NCBI RefSeq assembly: GCF_029962485.1
Contig: NZ_CP073638.1
Span: 1,488,001-1,552,000, forward strand
Length of the DNA: 64,000 nucleotides
Source of the DNA: Burkholderia cepacia
GTDB taxonomy: Bacteria > Pseudomonadota > Gammaproteobacteria > Burkholderiales > Burkholderiaceae
Reading direction: 5' to 3'
Within the stretch, counting starts at the first letter, position 1; each line of letters begins with the position of its first letter. The notes below the pieces were generated by a model, which searched no databases, was not told the DNA's origin, and saw only the letters and a list, made by a program, of their open reading frames with translations. Positions 43,395 to 51,853 of this stretch are shown one piece after another. A program made the translations under genes and the position numbers.

Positions 43395-44108
43395 ATGTTT
43401 ACAGGCATTGTTCAGGGTGTTGGCACCATCAAGACCGTCGCGGATCACGGGGAACTGAGAACCTTCAGCATCGAATTCCCGGAACGGTTCACCGACGACA
43501 TCGAGATCGGCGCCAGCGTGTCGGTCGACGGCGTCTGCCTGACGGTGACGACCATCCATTCGCCGGAGCTGATCGACTTCGACGTGATGCTGCCGAGCCT
43601 GCGGATCACCACGCTGGCCGATCTCGCGACCGGCTCCCCCATCAACGTGGAGCGGGCCGCGAAGGACGGCGCGGAAATCGGCGGGCATCCGTTGTCGGGC
43701 CATGTCGACTTCACCGGGACCATCCTGCACATCGCGGAGTCCGAGCACAACCGGATGGTACGCATTGGCGTGCCGGACGAGTTCAGGCGGTATGTGTTCG
43801 CGAAGGGCTATATCGCGATCAACGGCTGCAGCCTGACGGTGTCCGACGTCAACCGCGACGAAGGCTGGTTCGATGTCTGGCTGATTCCCGAAACGCGACG
43901 CGCGACGACCTTCGAAACGAAGGGCGTGAACGACAAGGTCAACATCGAGATCGAGCGCAGCACGCAGGTGGTCGTCGATACGATCCGCGAATCGGTCAAG
44001 GAAACGCTTGGTGAGCTAACCGGCGTCGTCACGGCGCTGCTGGCGGAAAAAGGCATCGACATCGAGGAACTGCTGGCGCGCAACGTCACGCGGCTGCCGG
44101 AAAAGTAA
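43395..44108 (+). CDS. Riboflavin-synthase alpha-like protein (lumazine-binding), extended C-terminus
   Basis: A 237-residue protein with the two tandem lumazine-binding domains of riboflavin synthase: MFTGIVQ start, VSVDGVCLTV with the conserved Cys, GGHPLSGHVDFTG with the conserved His, and AINGCSLTVSDV in the second half. It is about 20-25 residues longer than typical RibE/RibC (about 213), with the extra helix ETLGELTGVVTALLAEKGID at the C-terminus. No other riboflavin genes are nearby, so this may be a second copy or a lumazine/flavin-binding relative rather than the housekeeping enzyme. GAGGGA precedes the ATG. Confidence 0.85.
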   Translation: MFTGIVQGVGTIKTVADHGELRTFSIEFPERFTDDIEIGASVSVDGVCLTVTTIHSPELIDFDVMLPSLRITTLADLATGSPINVERAAKDGAEIGGHPLSGHVDFTGTILHIAESEHNRMVRIGVPDEFRRYVFAKGYIAINGCSLTVSDVNRDEGWFDVWLIPETRRATTFETKGVNDKVNIEIERSTQVVVDTIRESVKETLGELTGVVTALLAEKGIDIEELLARNVTRLPEK

Positions 44109-44122
44109 CGAATGCCCGCGTG

Positions 44123-44307
44123 CTAGGTGATCCGCTGGATCACCGAGTACCGGCCGCCGTCAAGAAACACCTCGACCCACGGCTCCGATCCCTCGAAGGT
44201 CCAGAGGACGAGTCGAGGTCGACAGGTTCGTCGTCGTCCGCGAAGCGGTAGCGATGGCACGGCCTGGCAAGACGTTTCGCGTCGGTCAGAAAGTCGTCCA
44301 GCGTCAT
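44123..44307 (-). pseudogene. Small hypothetical gene with a single-base frameshift
   Basis: The minus-strand frame starts MTLDDFLTDAKRLARPCHRY at 44307, with GAGAG six bases upstream. It keeps protein-like sequence through RFADDDEPVDLD, then turns into Arg/Ser-rich noise. In the next frame the sensible sequence resumes as VLWTFEGSEPWVEVFLDGG and ends SVIQRIT at a TAG (44123). Adding one base near 44212 would restore a 61-residue protein. I do not know its function. It may be a true lesion or a sequence error. Confidence 0.6.
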
Positions 44308-44400
44308 CGAACGTCTCTCGGTTGGTGTCCGGTATTCAGTGAACTGAAACACCGCTCGGCCGATGGAGACGGCGGTGGTCACGTACCCTTTCGCCCCGCC

Positions 44401-45642
44401 TCACTCCGCCTCGGCCTGCGTCCCCTTCCCCACCGCCACGCGCTGCGCACGGTAAATCCCCGCGTGCCCCGAAAACAGATACGCGACGACACACGCGACG
44501 ATCGCATACACGCCGATATCCGCGCCGAACAGTTCGATCGCCATGATCGTCGACGCGATCGGCGTGTTGGCGGCACCCGCGAACACTGCGACGAACCCGA
44601 GCCCCGCGAGGACCGGCACCGGCAGCGCCAGCACCTGACCGAGCGCGTTGCCGAGCGTCGCGCCGATGTAGAACAGCGGCGTCACTTCGCCACCCTTGAA
44701 CCCCGACGCGAGCGTGACGACGGTGAACCCGAACTTGCCCGCGAAATCGTACAGCGGCAGCGGGCCGTGAAATGCGGCTTCGATCGTCGGGATGCCGAGG
44801 CCGAGATACTGCGGCACGTTCAGAACGGTGGCCGCCACGGCGACCAGCAGGCCGCCGAGCACCGGCTGCAGCGGCGCGTAGCGGACGACGCGGCGGAACC
44901 ACGCGGTCAGCGCATGCGTCGCGAACGCGAACAGCCGCCCGACCACGCCGAACGCGACGCCCGCGACGATCGTCACGGCCAGCCCCGTCGCCGACACGGC
45001 CGGCACGAACGGAATCGCATAGGCCGTGTGATGCACGCCCCATGCGCGGCACACGACGTCCGCGACGATCGCGGACGCGACGCAGGTCAGCAGCGCGTCG
45101 TATCGCACGCGCCCAATCGCGAGCACTTCGAGCCCGAACACGGCGCCCGCGAGCGGCGTGCCGAACACCGACGCGAAGCCGGCCGCGATGCCGCCCATCA
45201 GCAGCACGCGGCGATGCTCGCGATCGAGGCGGAACACCTGCGTGACGCGATCGGCAAGCGCGCCGCCCATCTGCACGGCCGTGCCCTCACGGCCGGCCGA
45301 ACCGCCGAACAGGTGCGTGACGACGGTCGCGACGAGCACGAGCGGCGCCATCCGCTTCGGCACGAGCGCCTTCGGATCGTGAATCTCGTCGATCAGCAGG
45401 TTGTTGCCGCGCGCGACCGACTGGCCGAAACGGTGATAGATCCAGCCGGTCGCGAAACCGGCGGCCGGCAACCCCCACAGCAGCCACGGATGCGCGACGC
45501 GCGTGCCGGTCGCCCAGTCGAGCGCGATCAGGAACAACGCGGAAGCCGTGCCGGCGAGCGCGCCGAGCAGCGCCGAGAGCGCGAGCCAGCGGCACACGTA
45601 GCGCACGGTCGCGAGAAGATCGGAAGAAGTCGTGAAAAACAT
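44401..45642 (-). CDS. CLC-F type fluoride/proton antiporter
   Basis: A 413-residue CLC-fold membrane protein. At the ion site it has GNNLL (residues 79-83) where chloride CLCs have GSGIP, and GREGT (117-121) where they have GREGP. Both changes are typical of the CLC-F fluoride exporters. The gating Glu119 is kept. The third motif region reads GGEVTPLFYIGATLG. CLC-F proteins expel toxic fluoride in exchange for protons. The leader carries a fluoride riboswitch, which strongly supports the assignment. The start at 45642 (MFFTTSSD) has GGA five bases upstream. Confidence 0.9.
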   Translation of the reverse strand: MFFTTSSDLLATVRYVCRWLALSALLGALAGTASALFLIALDWATGTRVAHPWLLWGLPAAGFATGWIYHRFGQSVARGNNLLIDEIHDPKALVPKRMAPLVLVATVVTHLFGGSAGREGTAVQMGGALADRVTQVFRLDREHRRVLLMGGIAAGFASVFGTPLAGAVFGLEVLAIGRVRYDALLTCVASAIVADVVCRAWGVHHTAYAIPFVPAVSATGLAVTIVAGVAFGVVGRLFAFATHALTAWFRRVVRYAPLQPVLGGLLVAVAATVLNVPQYLGLGIPTIEAAFHGPLPLYDFAGKFGFTVVTLASGFKGGEVTPLFYIGATLGNALGQVLALPVPVLAGLGFVAVFAGAANTPIASTIMAIELFGADIGVYAIVACVVAYLFSGHAGIYRAQRVAVGKGTQAEAE

Positions 45643-45726
45643 GATTTCCAGATTCGACGGAACATCAAAACCTGGGCGGCAGAATACCGCATGGACGGCC
45701 TGCGACCTCCTGACGACCCAGGAACA

Positions 45727-45820
45727 CGCAGGCATCATCAGCCGGGCAAACCGGCGGTTGAGGGCCGCACCGCGCACAACGCGCCGGGAGCGGCCGCAGG
45801 GAGGCATGCCATCTCCGCAG
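45727..45820 (-). promoter_or_regulatory. Fluoride riboswitch (crcB motif RNA)
   Basis: Read on the minus strand, the leader contains GGAGATGGCATGCCTCC (45816-45800), then an inserted GC-rich stem (GGCCGC...GCGGCC), then TCAACCGCC, a GCCGG/CCGGC stem and GCTGATGATGCCTGCG ending near 45727. The GGCAT in the first loop can pair with ATGCC at the 3' end, forming the pseudoknot of the fluoride aptamer. Just after it, GCCTGCG (45733-45727) can instead pair with CGCAGGC (45704-45698), with an inner TCCTG/CAGGA stem. The two folds exclude each other, which suggests the expression switch. Confidence 0.85.
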
Positions 45821-45826
45821 GCCGCC

Positions 45827-45856
45827 ATTGTACGCGACGCCGCGCATCGCCTGCAA
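45827..45856 (-). promoter_or_regulatory. Sigma70-type promoter of the fluoride riboswitch transcript
   Basis: On the minus strand TTGCAG (45856-45851) and TACAAT (45832-45827) are spaced by 18 bases. The predicted RNA start near 45820 falls exactly at the 5' edge of the riboswitch. It lies in the gap between wspF (stop at 45875) and the aptamer. Confidence 0.65.
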
Positions 45857-45874
45857 TGCGGCCCCGGCGCGCCG

Positions 45875-46894
45875 TCAGTCGCGCAGCGGGCGCGTGATGC
45901 GCGAGATCAGTTGGGGCGCGATCCGCTCGAGCGGCAGGATCGCCGACGCCGCGCCGATCGCCGCGGCCGCCTTCGGCATCCCGTAGACGGCGCTGGTCGC
46001 CTCGTCCTGCGCAATCGTGTAGCACCCCTTCGCGCGCATCGCCTTCAGGCCGAGCGCACCATCGCGCCCCATTCCCGTCAGCAGCACGCCGAGCGCGTCG
46101 CCCTGCCAGCCGTCGGCGACGCTGTTGAAGAACACGTCGATCGACGGCCGGTACGGCGTCTCGACCGGATGCTGCGTATAGCCGAGCACGCCGCGCGGCG
46201 ACAGGTAAAGGTGATCGTTGGTCGCCGCGAGCAGCACCTCGCCGGCCTGCGGCACGCTGCCCTGCCGCGCGACGCGCACCGGCAGCCGCGTATAGCCGTC
46301 GAGCCACTCGGCCATCCCGTACGCGAACGCCTGGTCGACGTGCTGGACGATCACGAGCGCGGCCGGGAAATCGGCCGGCAGCGCACGCAGCAGCGCGGTG
46401 AGCGCAGTCGGCCCGCCCGCCGACGCGCCGATCGCGACGAGCGTCGGCTGGCCGCGCGCGGGCGCCGGCCCCGGCGGTACGAGCGCCGCGGTCCGGCTTT
46501 CGAGCAGCCGGCCGATCTGGTCGATCTTCGCGAGCAGTGCCTGCGGCGACGCGTCGGTCGACAGCCCGAGCGCGAGCGTCGGCGTGTCGACCGCATCGAG
46601 CGCGCCGGCCCCCATCGCCTCGTAGACCGAAGACGTGTTCGCGCTGACGCTCGCCGTCACGATCAGGATCGCGCACGGCGCGCGCGCCATGATCTGGCGC
46701 GTCGCCGCGACGCCGTCGACCTTCGGCATCACGAGATCCATCAGCACGACGTCGGGCGGATGCGCGACGCAGAAATCGACAGCCTCGTCGCCATCGGTCG
46801 CGACCCACAGCACGCGATGGTCCGTGCGCAGCGCGATCACGCGGCGCAGCGCCTCCACGGCCAGCGGCAGGTCGTTGACGATGCCGATGTTCAT
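45875..46894 (-). CDS. wspF: Chemotaxis-type methylesterase response regulator WspF
   Basis: A 339-residue CheB-like protein. The receiver domain has phospho-acceptor Asp53 in DVVLMDLVMPKVDG. The C-terminal esterase domain carries the catalytic Ser in GASAGG, His in VQHVDQAF and Asp in GMGRDG. It demethylates the WspA receptor and damps the pathway; loss of WspF in pseudomonads locks Wsp on. Its ATG overlaps the wspE stop as ATGA. In pseudomonads wspR would follow, but here the next gene is the unrelated fluoride exporter. Confidence 0.92.
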   Translation of the reverse strand: MNIGIVNDLPLAVEALRRVIALRTDHRVLWVATDGDEAVDFCVAHPPDVVLMDLVMPKVDGVAATRQIMARAPCAILIVTASVSANTSSVYEAMGAGALDAVDTPTLALGLSTDASPQALLAKIDQIGRLLESRTAALVPPGPAPARGQPTLVAIGASAGGPTALTALLRALPADFPAALVIVQHVDQAFAYGMAEWLDGYTRLPVRVARQGSVPQAGEVLLAATNDHLYLSPRGVLGYTQHPVETPYRPSIDVFFNSVADGWQGDALGVLLTGMGRDGALGLKAMRAKGCYTIAQDEATSAVYGMPKAAAAIGAASAILPLERIAPQLISRITRPLRD

Positions 46895-49197
46895 CCGCGC
46901 GCGTCTCCGATCAGGTCCTGCACGGCATCGAGCAGCGCCTCGTCGTGGAAGCTGCTCTTCGCGAGGTAGTAGTCGGCGCCGGCGTCGAGTCCGCGGCGGC
47001 GATCCTCGTCGCGATCCTTGTACGACACGATCATCACCGGCACGCGCTTGAGCATCGGGTCGCCCTTGATCAGCGTGACGAGTTCGATGCCATCCATGCG
47101 CGGCATGTCGACGTCGGTCACGACGAGATCGAACGCATCGCTGCGCACTGCGTTCCAGCCTTCCATCCCGTCGACCGCGACCGTCACGTCGTAACCGCGC
47201 TTCTCCAGCAGCTTGCGTTCGAGTTCGCGCACCGTCAGCGAATCGTCGACGACGAGCACGCGGCGGCGGCGATCGGCGAGCGCGAGCTGCGGGTCGCGCG
47301 TAAGCCGCGCCAGCTGCCCGCCGCGCACGAGCTTGTCGACCGAGCGGATCAGGTCCTCGACGTCGACGATCAGCACGGGGTCGCCGTTCTCGAGCAGCGC
47401 GCCGGCCGCGATGTTCTGGATCTTGTTCAGGCGGCTGTCGAGCGGCTGCACGACGAGCATCCGCTCGCCGAGAAAGCGGTCGACCGCGACGCCGTACAGC
47501 TCGGGCTCGCCGCCGACGACCACGACGGCCGTGCTGGTGCGCGCGGCGTCGGGCTCGCCCGCGTCGAGCAGCTGGTGCGCGGCGACCAGGCCCGCGCGCC
47601 GGCCGTCGAATGGAAAATGCGGCTGCCCTTCGAGCACGTCGATGTCGGCGTGCGCGAGTTCGAGCGTGCGGCGGACATGCGCAAGCGGGAACGCATACGG
47701 CTCGCCGCCGACTTCGACGAGCAGGCTGCGGATCACCGACAGCGTGAGCGGCAACTGCAGCACGAAGCGCATGCCCGCGCCCGGCTCGTTGAAGATCCGC
47801 ACCGCGCCGCGCACGCCGCGCACCATCTCCTGCACCGCATCGAGGCCGACACCGCGCCCCGACACGTCGGTCACCGCATCGCGCATCGAGAAGCCCGGCA
47901 GCAGCAGGAATTCGAGCAGCTCGGGGTCGGACAGCCGGGCGGCCGTCTCGTCGTCGGTCAGGCGCTGGCGCACGACGGCCGCGCGCAGCGCGTCCATGTC
48001 GACGCCCGGCCCGTCGTCGATCACGCTCACGAGCAGCGAACCGGCGCTGTGGCGCGCCTCCAGCGTCACGCTCGCCTCGGCTGGCTTGCCGCGCGCGCGC
48101 CGTGCCTCCGGCGAATCGACGCCGTGGTCGATCGCGTTGCGCAGCAGATGGCCGAGCGGCGCGTCGAGCAGGTCGAGGATGTCGCGATCGACCTGCGTAC
48201 CCTCGCCGACGATCGAGAAGCGCACCTGCTTGCCGAGCGAGCGCGCGAGATCGCGGACGATGCGCGGATACGCACGCGTCGCATCGCCGAACGGCCGCAT
48301 CCGGCACTGCAACGCCTCGTCGTACAGCTGCTCGGCGATATGCGTGCTGCGCCGCTCGAAGCGGTCGAATTCCTCCATGCGCTCGGCCAGCGAACGCTGC
48401 AGGTCGTTGAGCATGTGCCGCACTTCGTTCATCGACGCGAGCATGCCCGCGTCGAGATCGTCGGCGAACTGCTCGACCATCAGATCGAGCGAACGGGCCG
48501 CATCGCGCTGCGCACGCTTCACGCGCAGCATCGATTCGGCGAACGGCTTGAGCCAGCGCGATTCGACCAGCGATTCGCCGGACAGGCTCAGCAGCCGGTT
48601 CAGCGTATCGGCGCGCACACGGCGCATCGCGCCGGCACCGGCCACGCGGCCGGCCTGCGCCGGATCGGGCACAGCGCCCGACACCGCGAGCGGCGGCACC
48701 GCGGCGCTCGCGCCGACCGGTTCGTTCGCGGCGCCGTCGTGGTCGCGATACGGCATGACCGACGGCGGGACCGGCGGCGGCGCGGCAGGCGCCTGCATCG
48801 TCTGCGCGCCGTCGGCGCCCGTCAGCGCGGCTGCGAACACGTCGATCTCGGTCGGCGTGACGGGCTGCGCCTGCGGATCGCCGACGCGCACGAGCAAATC
48901 GACGCCGGCGAGCAGCACGTCGACGTGCGTGGCCGTCAGCGAGATCGTGCCGGCCTGCGCGGCGACGAAGCATTCCTCCATCCGCCCCGCGATGTCTACG
49001 CCGAGCGGCACGCCGACGATGCGCGCGGCGCCCTTCAGCGAATGCGCGGCGCGCATGCAGGCCTCGAGCGCGACGGAATCGGGCTCGCCCGATTCGAGCG
49101 CGAGCAGCCGCTCGGACAGCGCCTGGGTCTGCGTGCGCGTCTCCTCGCGATACAGCTCGAGCAGCGACAGGTGGCTCAGGTCGTCGTCGCCGCTCAT
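46891..49197 (-). CDS. wspE: Hybrid CheA-type histidine kinase WspE
   Basis: A 768-residue kinase. It has the Hpt domain with His52 (MRAAHSLKGAAR), a Pro/Ala-rich linker (about 140-200), a dimerisation helix pair, the HATPase domain (LLRNAIDHGVDS, SVIDDGPGVD, SGRGVGLDAV), a CheW-like domain and a C-terminal receiver with Asp at about 695 (LVVTDVDMPRMDG). It takes the signal from WspA through the coupling proteins. ATGA-type overlaps link it to wspD upstream and wspF downstream. The start at 49197 (MSGDDDL) follows from this overlap. Confidence 0.93.
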   Translation of the reverse strand: MSGDDDLSHLSLLELYREETRTQTQALSERLLALESGEPDSVALEACMRAAHSLKGAARIVGVPLGVDIAGRMEECFVAAQAGTISLTATHVDVLLAGVDLLVRVGDPQAQPVTPTEIDVFAAALTGADGAQTMQAPAAPPPVPPSVMPYRDHDGAANEPVGASAAVPPLAVSGAVPDPAQAGRVAGAGAMRRVRADTLNRLLSLSGESLVESRWLKPFAESMLRVKRAQRDAARSLDLMVEQFADDLDAGMLASMNEVRHMLNDLQRSLAERMEEFDRFERRSTHIAEQLYDEALQCRMRPFGDATRAYPRIVRDLARSLGKQVRFSIVGEGTQVDRDILDLLDAPLGHLLRNAIDHGVDSPEARRARGKPAEASVTLEARHSAGSLLVSVIDDGPGVDMDALRAAVVRQRLTDDETAARLSDPELLEFLLLPGFSMRDAVTDVSGRGVGLDAVQEMVRGVRGAVRIFNEPGAGMRFVLQLPLTLSVIRSLLVEVGGEPYAFPLAHVRRTLELAHADIDVLEGQPHFPFDGRRAGLVAAHQLLDAGEPDAARTSTAVVVVGGEPELYGVAVDRFLGERMLVVQPLDSRLNKIQNIAAGALLENGDPVLIVDVEDLIRSVDKLVRGGQLARLTRDPQLALADRRRRVLVVDDSLTVRELERKLLEKRGYDVTVAVDGMEGWNAVRSDAFDLVVTDVDMPRMDGIELVTLIKGDPMLKRVPVMIVSYKDRDEDRRRGLDAGADYYLAKSSFHDEALLDAVQDLIGDARG

Positions 49198-49898
49198 CGC
49201 ATGCTCCGTGTCACGGCGTCGAACAGACGGTCGTCGTCGAGCAGGCCCACCGACTTGCCGCGCCACGACAGCACCCCGCGCGACAGGCCGGCGCTCGCGC
49301 GCCCGACGGTCGCCGGCACGGGCACCCAGTCGGATGCGCCGAAGCGCAGCACACCCTCGACTTCGTCGACCGGAAACACGACCGGGTCGCCCTGGTGCGC
49401 GGCGACCAGCAGCCGCGTGAAACGGCCGTCGCCGTCGCGGTTGCCGCCCTTGCCCGCATCGAGGCCGAGCAGCGCGCCGATCGAGATCGCGATGCGCAGC
49501 GTGCCGCGAATGTTGACCACGCCGCGCACGGCCGAATTGCGGCGATGCGGCAGCGAATGGATCGGGCGCGTGCCGGCGATCTCGCGCAGCACGCCGATCG
49601 GCAGCGCGAGCCATTCGTCGGCCACGCGGAACGCCAGCGCCGCATGGTGCGTGTCGCCGTCGTCGCCCGCGTGCGGCGCGCCGGACGCACTGATCCGGCG
49701 CGTCGCGTCGGCCAGTTCGGCGGCGTCGAGCGGACGCTCGAGCAGCTTCGCCGCGTGATATGCGTAGACCGGGCAGTTCAGGCAGCGCAGGCAGTCGTTC
49801 AGCCGCTCGCACGAGCGGTCGCCACGCGTGCCGATCCGGTTCCAGCAATCGTCGACGTCGATCGTCGTGTCGTCAATGGCAGCGGCGTCGCGGTTCAT
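49194..49898 (-). CDS. wspD: CheW-like coupling protein WspD
   Basis: A 234-residue coupling protein. The N-terminal segment has a Cys-rich patch, CWNRIGTRGDRSCERLNDCL then RCLNCPVY, that is typical of WspD and absent from ordinary CheW. A CheW domain follows (about 85-230: LAFRVADEWLALPIGVLREI, RGVVNIRGTLRIAISIG). The cysteines could bind a metal or sense redox state. It overlaps wspE by four bases and lies 45 bases after wspC. Confidence 0.9.
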   Translation of the reverse strand: MNRDAAAIDDTTIDVDDCWNRIGTRGDRSCERLNDCLRCLNCPVYAYHAAKLLERPLDAAELADATRRISASGAPHAGDDGDTHHAALAFRVADEWLALPIGVLREIAGTRPIHSLPHRRNSAVRGVVNIRGTLRIAISIGALLGLDAGKGGNRDGDGRFTRLLVAAHQGDPVVFPVDEVEGVLRFGASDWVPVPATVGRASAGLSRGVLSWRGKSVGLLDDDRLFDAVTRSMR

Positions 49899-49943
49899 GA
49901 ATTCCTCTGGTCATCGCGGTGTCGTCCCGATCCCGTCATCGTG

Positions 49944-51344
49944 TCAGCCGGCCGAGCGCCGTGCGCGCTCGAGCAGCCATTGCGCACCTGCACGATCGCC
50001 GCCGACGTCGAGCAGCGTTGCGAGATGGGTCAGCGCTTCGTGGTGCGTGGGTCGCAGGTACAGCGCCTTCCGGTAGAAGTCGCCCGCTTCCGCGGCGCGC
50101 CCGCGCGCATCCGCGATCAATCCGTTCAGGTAGAACGCATCGGCATGCGGCCCGACGCGTGCGGAGAACTGCGCGAGCACGCGCTCGGCCTCGTCGAATG
50201 CGCCCGCGTTCGCGAGCGCCTGCGCATCCTCGAGCGTCGGCCCGGTGCCTTCGGCAACCGGCGCCACTGCGTCGGCCGTCACCACCGACAGGTCGGCCCG
50301 TGCGTCGAAGGTGGCCGTGTTCACGGCCGGCGGCGGCACCGCGAACGGCTGCCCCGGACCACCAGGCCAGGACGGCGGCGCGACGGCCAGCACCGAGCGC
50401 GTCGCCGCGAGCGGCGCGACCGTGAAGCGCTCCGCGCGACGGTACGGCGCCGCTGCCGACAGCGGAACCGGCGACCGGGCCGAACCCGCATCGGCCACCG
50501 CGCCGGCCGGCTCACGATGAAACGCGAATGCCAGCGGCACGCGCGCCGAGCGCATCCCGTGCCGCATCGCGACGCCCGTTTCGGCCGGCCCGACGAACAG
50601 CATGCCGTCGTCGACGAGCAGCGCGTCGAGCGAGCGGATCACGCGATCCTGCGCGTCGCGGTCAAAGTAGATCAGCACATTGCGGCAGAACACGAAATCG
50701 TAGCGGATACCCGTATCCGCGACCGGTTCGACGAGGTTGGCGTGACGGAATTGCACGCATGCGCGCACGCGCTCGTCGAGCAGCCAGCCGTCATTGGCCG
50801 GCGTGAAGTGCCGCGAACGAAACTCCGTCGCCGTCCCGCGAAACGCGTTGCGCCCATAACAGCCGAGCCGCGCCTGTTCGATCGCGCGCGCGCTGAGGTC
50901 GATCGCGTCGATCGTGAAACTGGCCGGGTCGAGCCCCGCGTCGAGCAGCGCCATCGCCGCAGAATACGGCTCCTCGCCCGTCGAGCATGGCGCGCTCAGC
51001 ACGCGGATCACGCGGCCGGGCAGCGCGGCGAGCCGTTCGAGCGCGAGCCGCGCGAGCGTCGCGAACGCCTCGCGGTCGCGGAAAAACCACGTCTCGGGCA
51101 CGACAAACAGCTCGATCAGCGCACGCCGCTCGTCGGGCGATGCGTTCAGCTGCTGCCAGTACGCGTCGAGCGCCTCCGGCGTGACGGGCGGCCGCGCCGC
51201 CGACGGCAGGCGCTCGCCGTCCGCCTGCAGCGTATGCACGCGCTCCGTCAGCGCCCGCGTCAGAAAATCGTTGCCGAGCGAATCGGGGTCGATGCCGGTC
51301 TCGCGCAACAGCCAGTTGCGAAATCGCGATTCGGACGCTTTCAT
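49944..51344 (-). CDS. wspC: CheR-type methyltransferase with TPR domain, WspC
   Basis: A 466-residue protein. Residues about 1-270 form the CheR methyltransferase: FVVPETWFFRDREAFATL, SAPCSTGEEPYSAAM (SAM-binding loop) and FCRNVLIYFDRD. An Ala/Pro-rich linker follows. The last about 80 residues contain TPR-like helices (DAQALANAGAFDEAERVLAQF, NGLIADARGRAAEAGDFYRKAL). It methylates the WspA receptor using SAM, opposing WspF. It overlaps wspB by four bases. Confidence 0.92.
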   Translation of the reverse strand: MKASESRFRNWLLRETGIDPDSLGNDFLTRALTERVHTLQADGERLPSAARPPVTPEALDAYWQQLNASPDERRALIELFVVPETWFFRDREAFATLARLALERLAALPGRVIRVLSAPCSTGEEPYSAAMALLDAGLDPASFTIDAIDLSARAIEQARLGCYGRNAFRGTATEFRSRHFTPANDGWLLDERVRACVQFRHANLVEPVADTGIRYDFVFCRNVLIYFDRDAQDRVIRSLDALLVDDGMLFVGPAETGVAMRHGMRSARVPLAFAFHREPAGAVADAGSARSPVPLSAAAPYRRAERFTVAPLAATRSVLAVAPPSWPGGPGQPFAVPPPAVNTATFDARADLSVVTADAVAPVAEGTGPTLEDAQALANAGAFDEAERVLAQFSARVGPHADAFYLNGLIADARGRAAEAGDFYRKALYLRPTHHEALTHLATLLDVGGDRAGAQWLLERARRSAG

Positions 51345-51853
51345 GCGAACTCCCCCCCGTGGCCCGGCAGGCCGTCGAACAGATACAGGCGCGCCACATC
51401 GTCGATCAGGTCGGACACCGACACCTGCTGCACGACGCCGTCAGGCGTATTGGCGACGTGCCCGAGCCAGCGCGTGCGCGCGGTCGAGATGCCGCTCGCG
51501 TGAAACGCCGCGCGGTCGATCCGCATCGTCTGCGTCGCACGTTCGACGATCAGGCCGAGCGTGCGCTCGACGCCAGCCTCGCCCGCGCGGTAGCGGACCA
51601 TCACGAGCCGCGTCGAGCGCAGCGCATGCGCGCGCCGCCCGAGCGCCAGCATCGGCACGTCGATCACCGGCACCGGCTGGCCGCCGCGCATCAACAGCCC
51701 GGCGATCCAGTCGGGTGCGCCGGGCACGGCCTTCGTGTCCGCGAGCGGCAGCACCTCTTCGATGCCGGCCGCGTCGAGCGCATAGCGCTCTCCGTCGAGC
51801 TCGAACATCAGGAACAGCGCATGCGCGCCGTTCTGCGGATCGGCGCGCGTCAC
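51341..51853 (-). CDS. wspB: CheW-like coupling protein WspB
   Basis: A 170-residue CheW-domain protein ([40 protein letters not shown]). It couples WspA to the WspE kinase. The start is a GTG at 51853 that overlaps the wspA stop as GTGA, with no better upstream start. The C-terminus extends somewhat beyond a minimal CheW domain ([17 protein letters not shown]). Confidence 0.9.
   Translation of the reverse strand: MTRADPQNGAHALFLMFELDGERYALDAAGIEEVLPLADTKAVPGAPDWIAGLLMRGGQPVPVIDVPMLALGRRAHALRSTRLVMVRYRAGEAGVERTLGLIVERATQTMRIDRAAFHASGISTARTRWLGHVANTPDGVVQQVSVSDLIDDVARLYLFDGLPGHGGEFA

Noticed and set aside
46945..49758. A 900-codon plus-strand frame across wspE and wspD
   Set aside because: It lies antisense to genes with complete catalytic motifs. 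Its composition is low-complexity and no family is recognisable.
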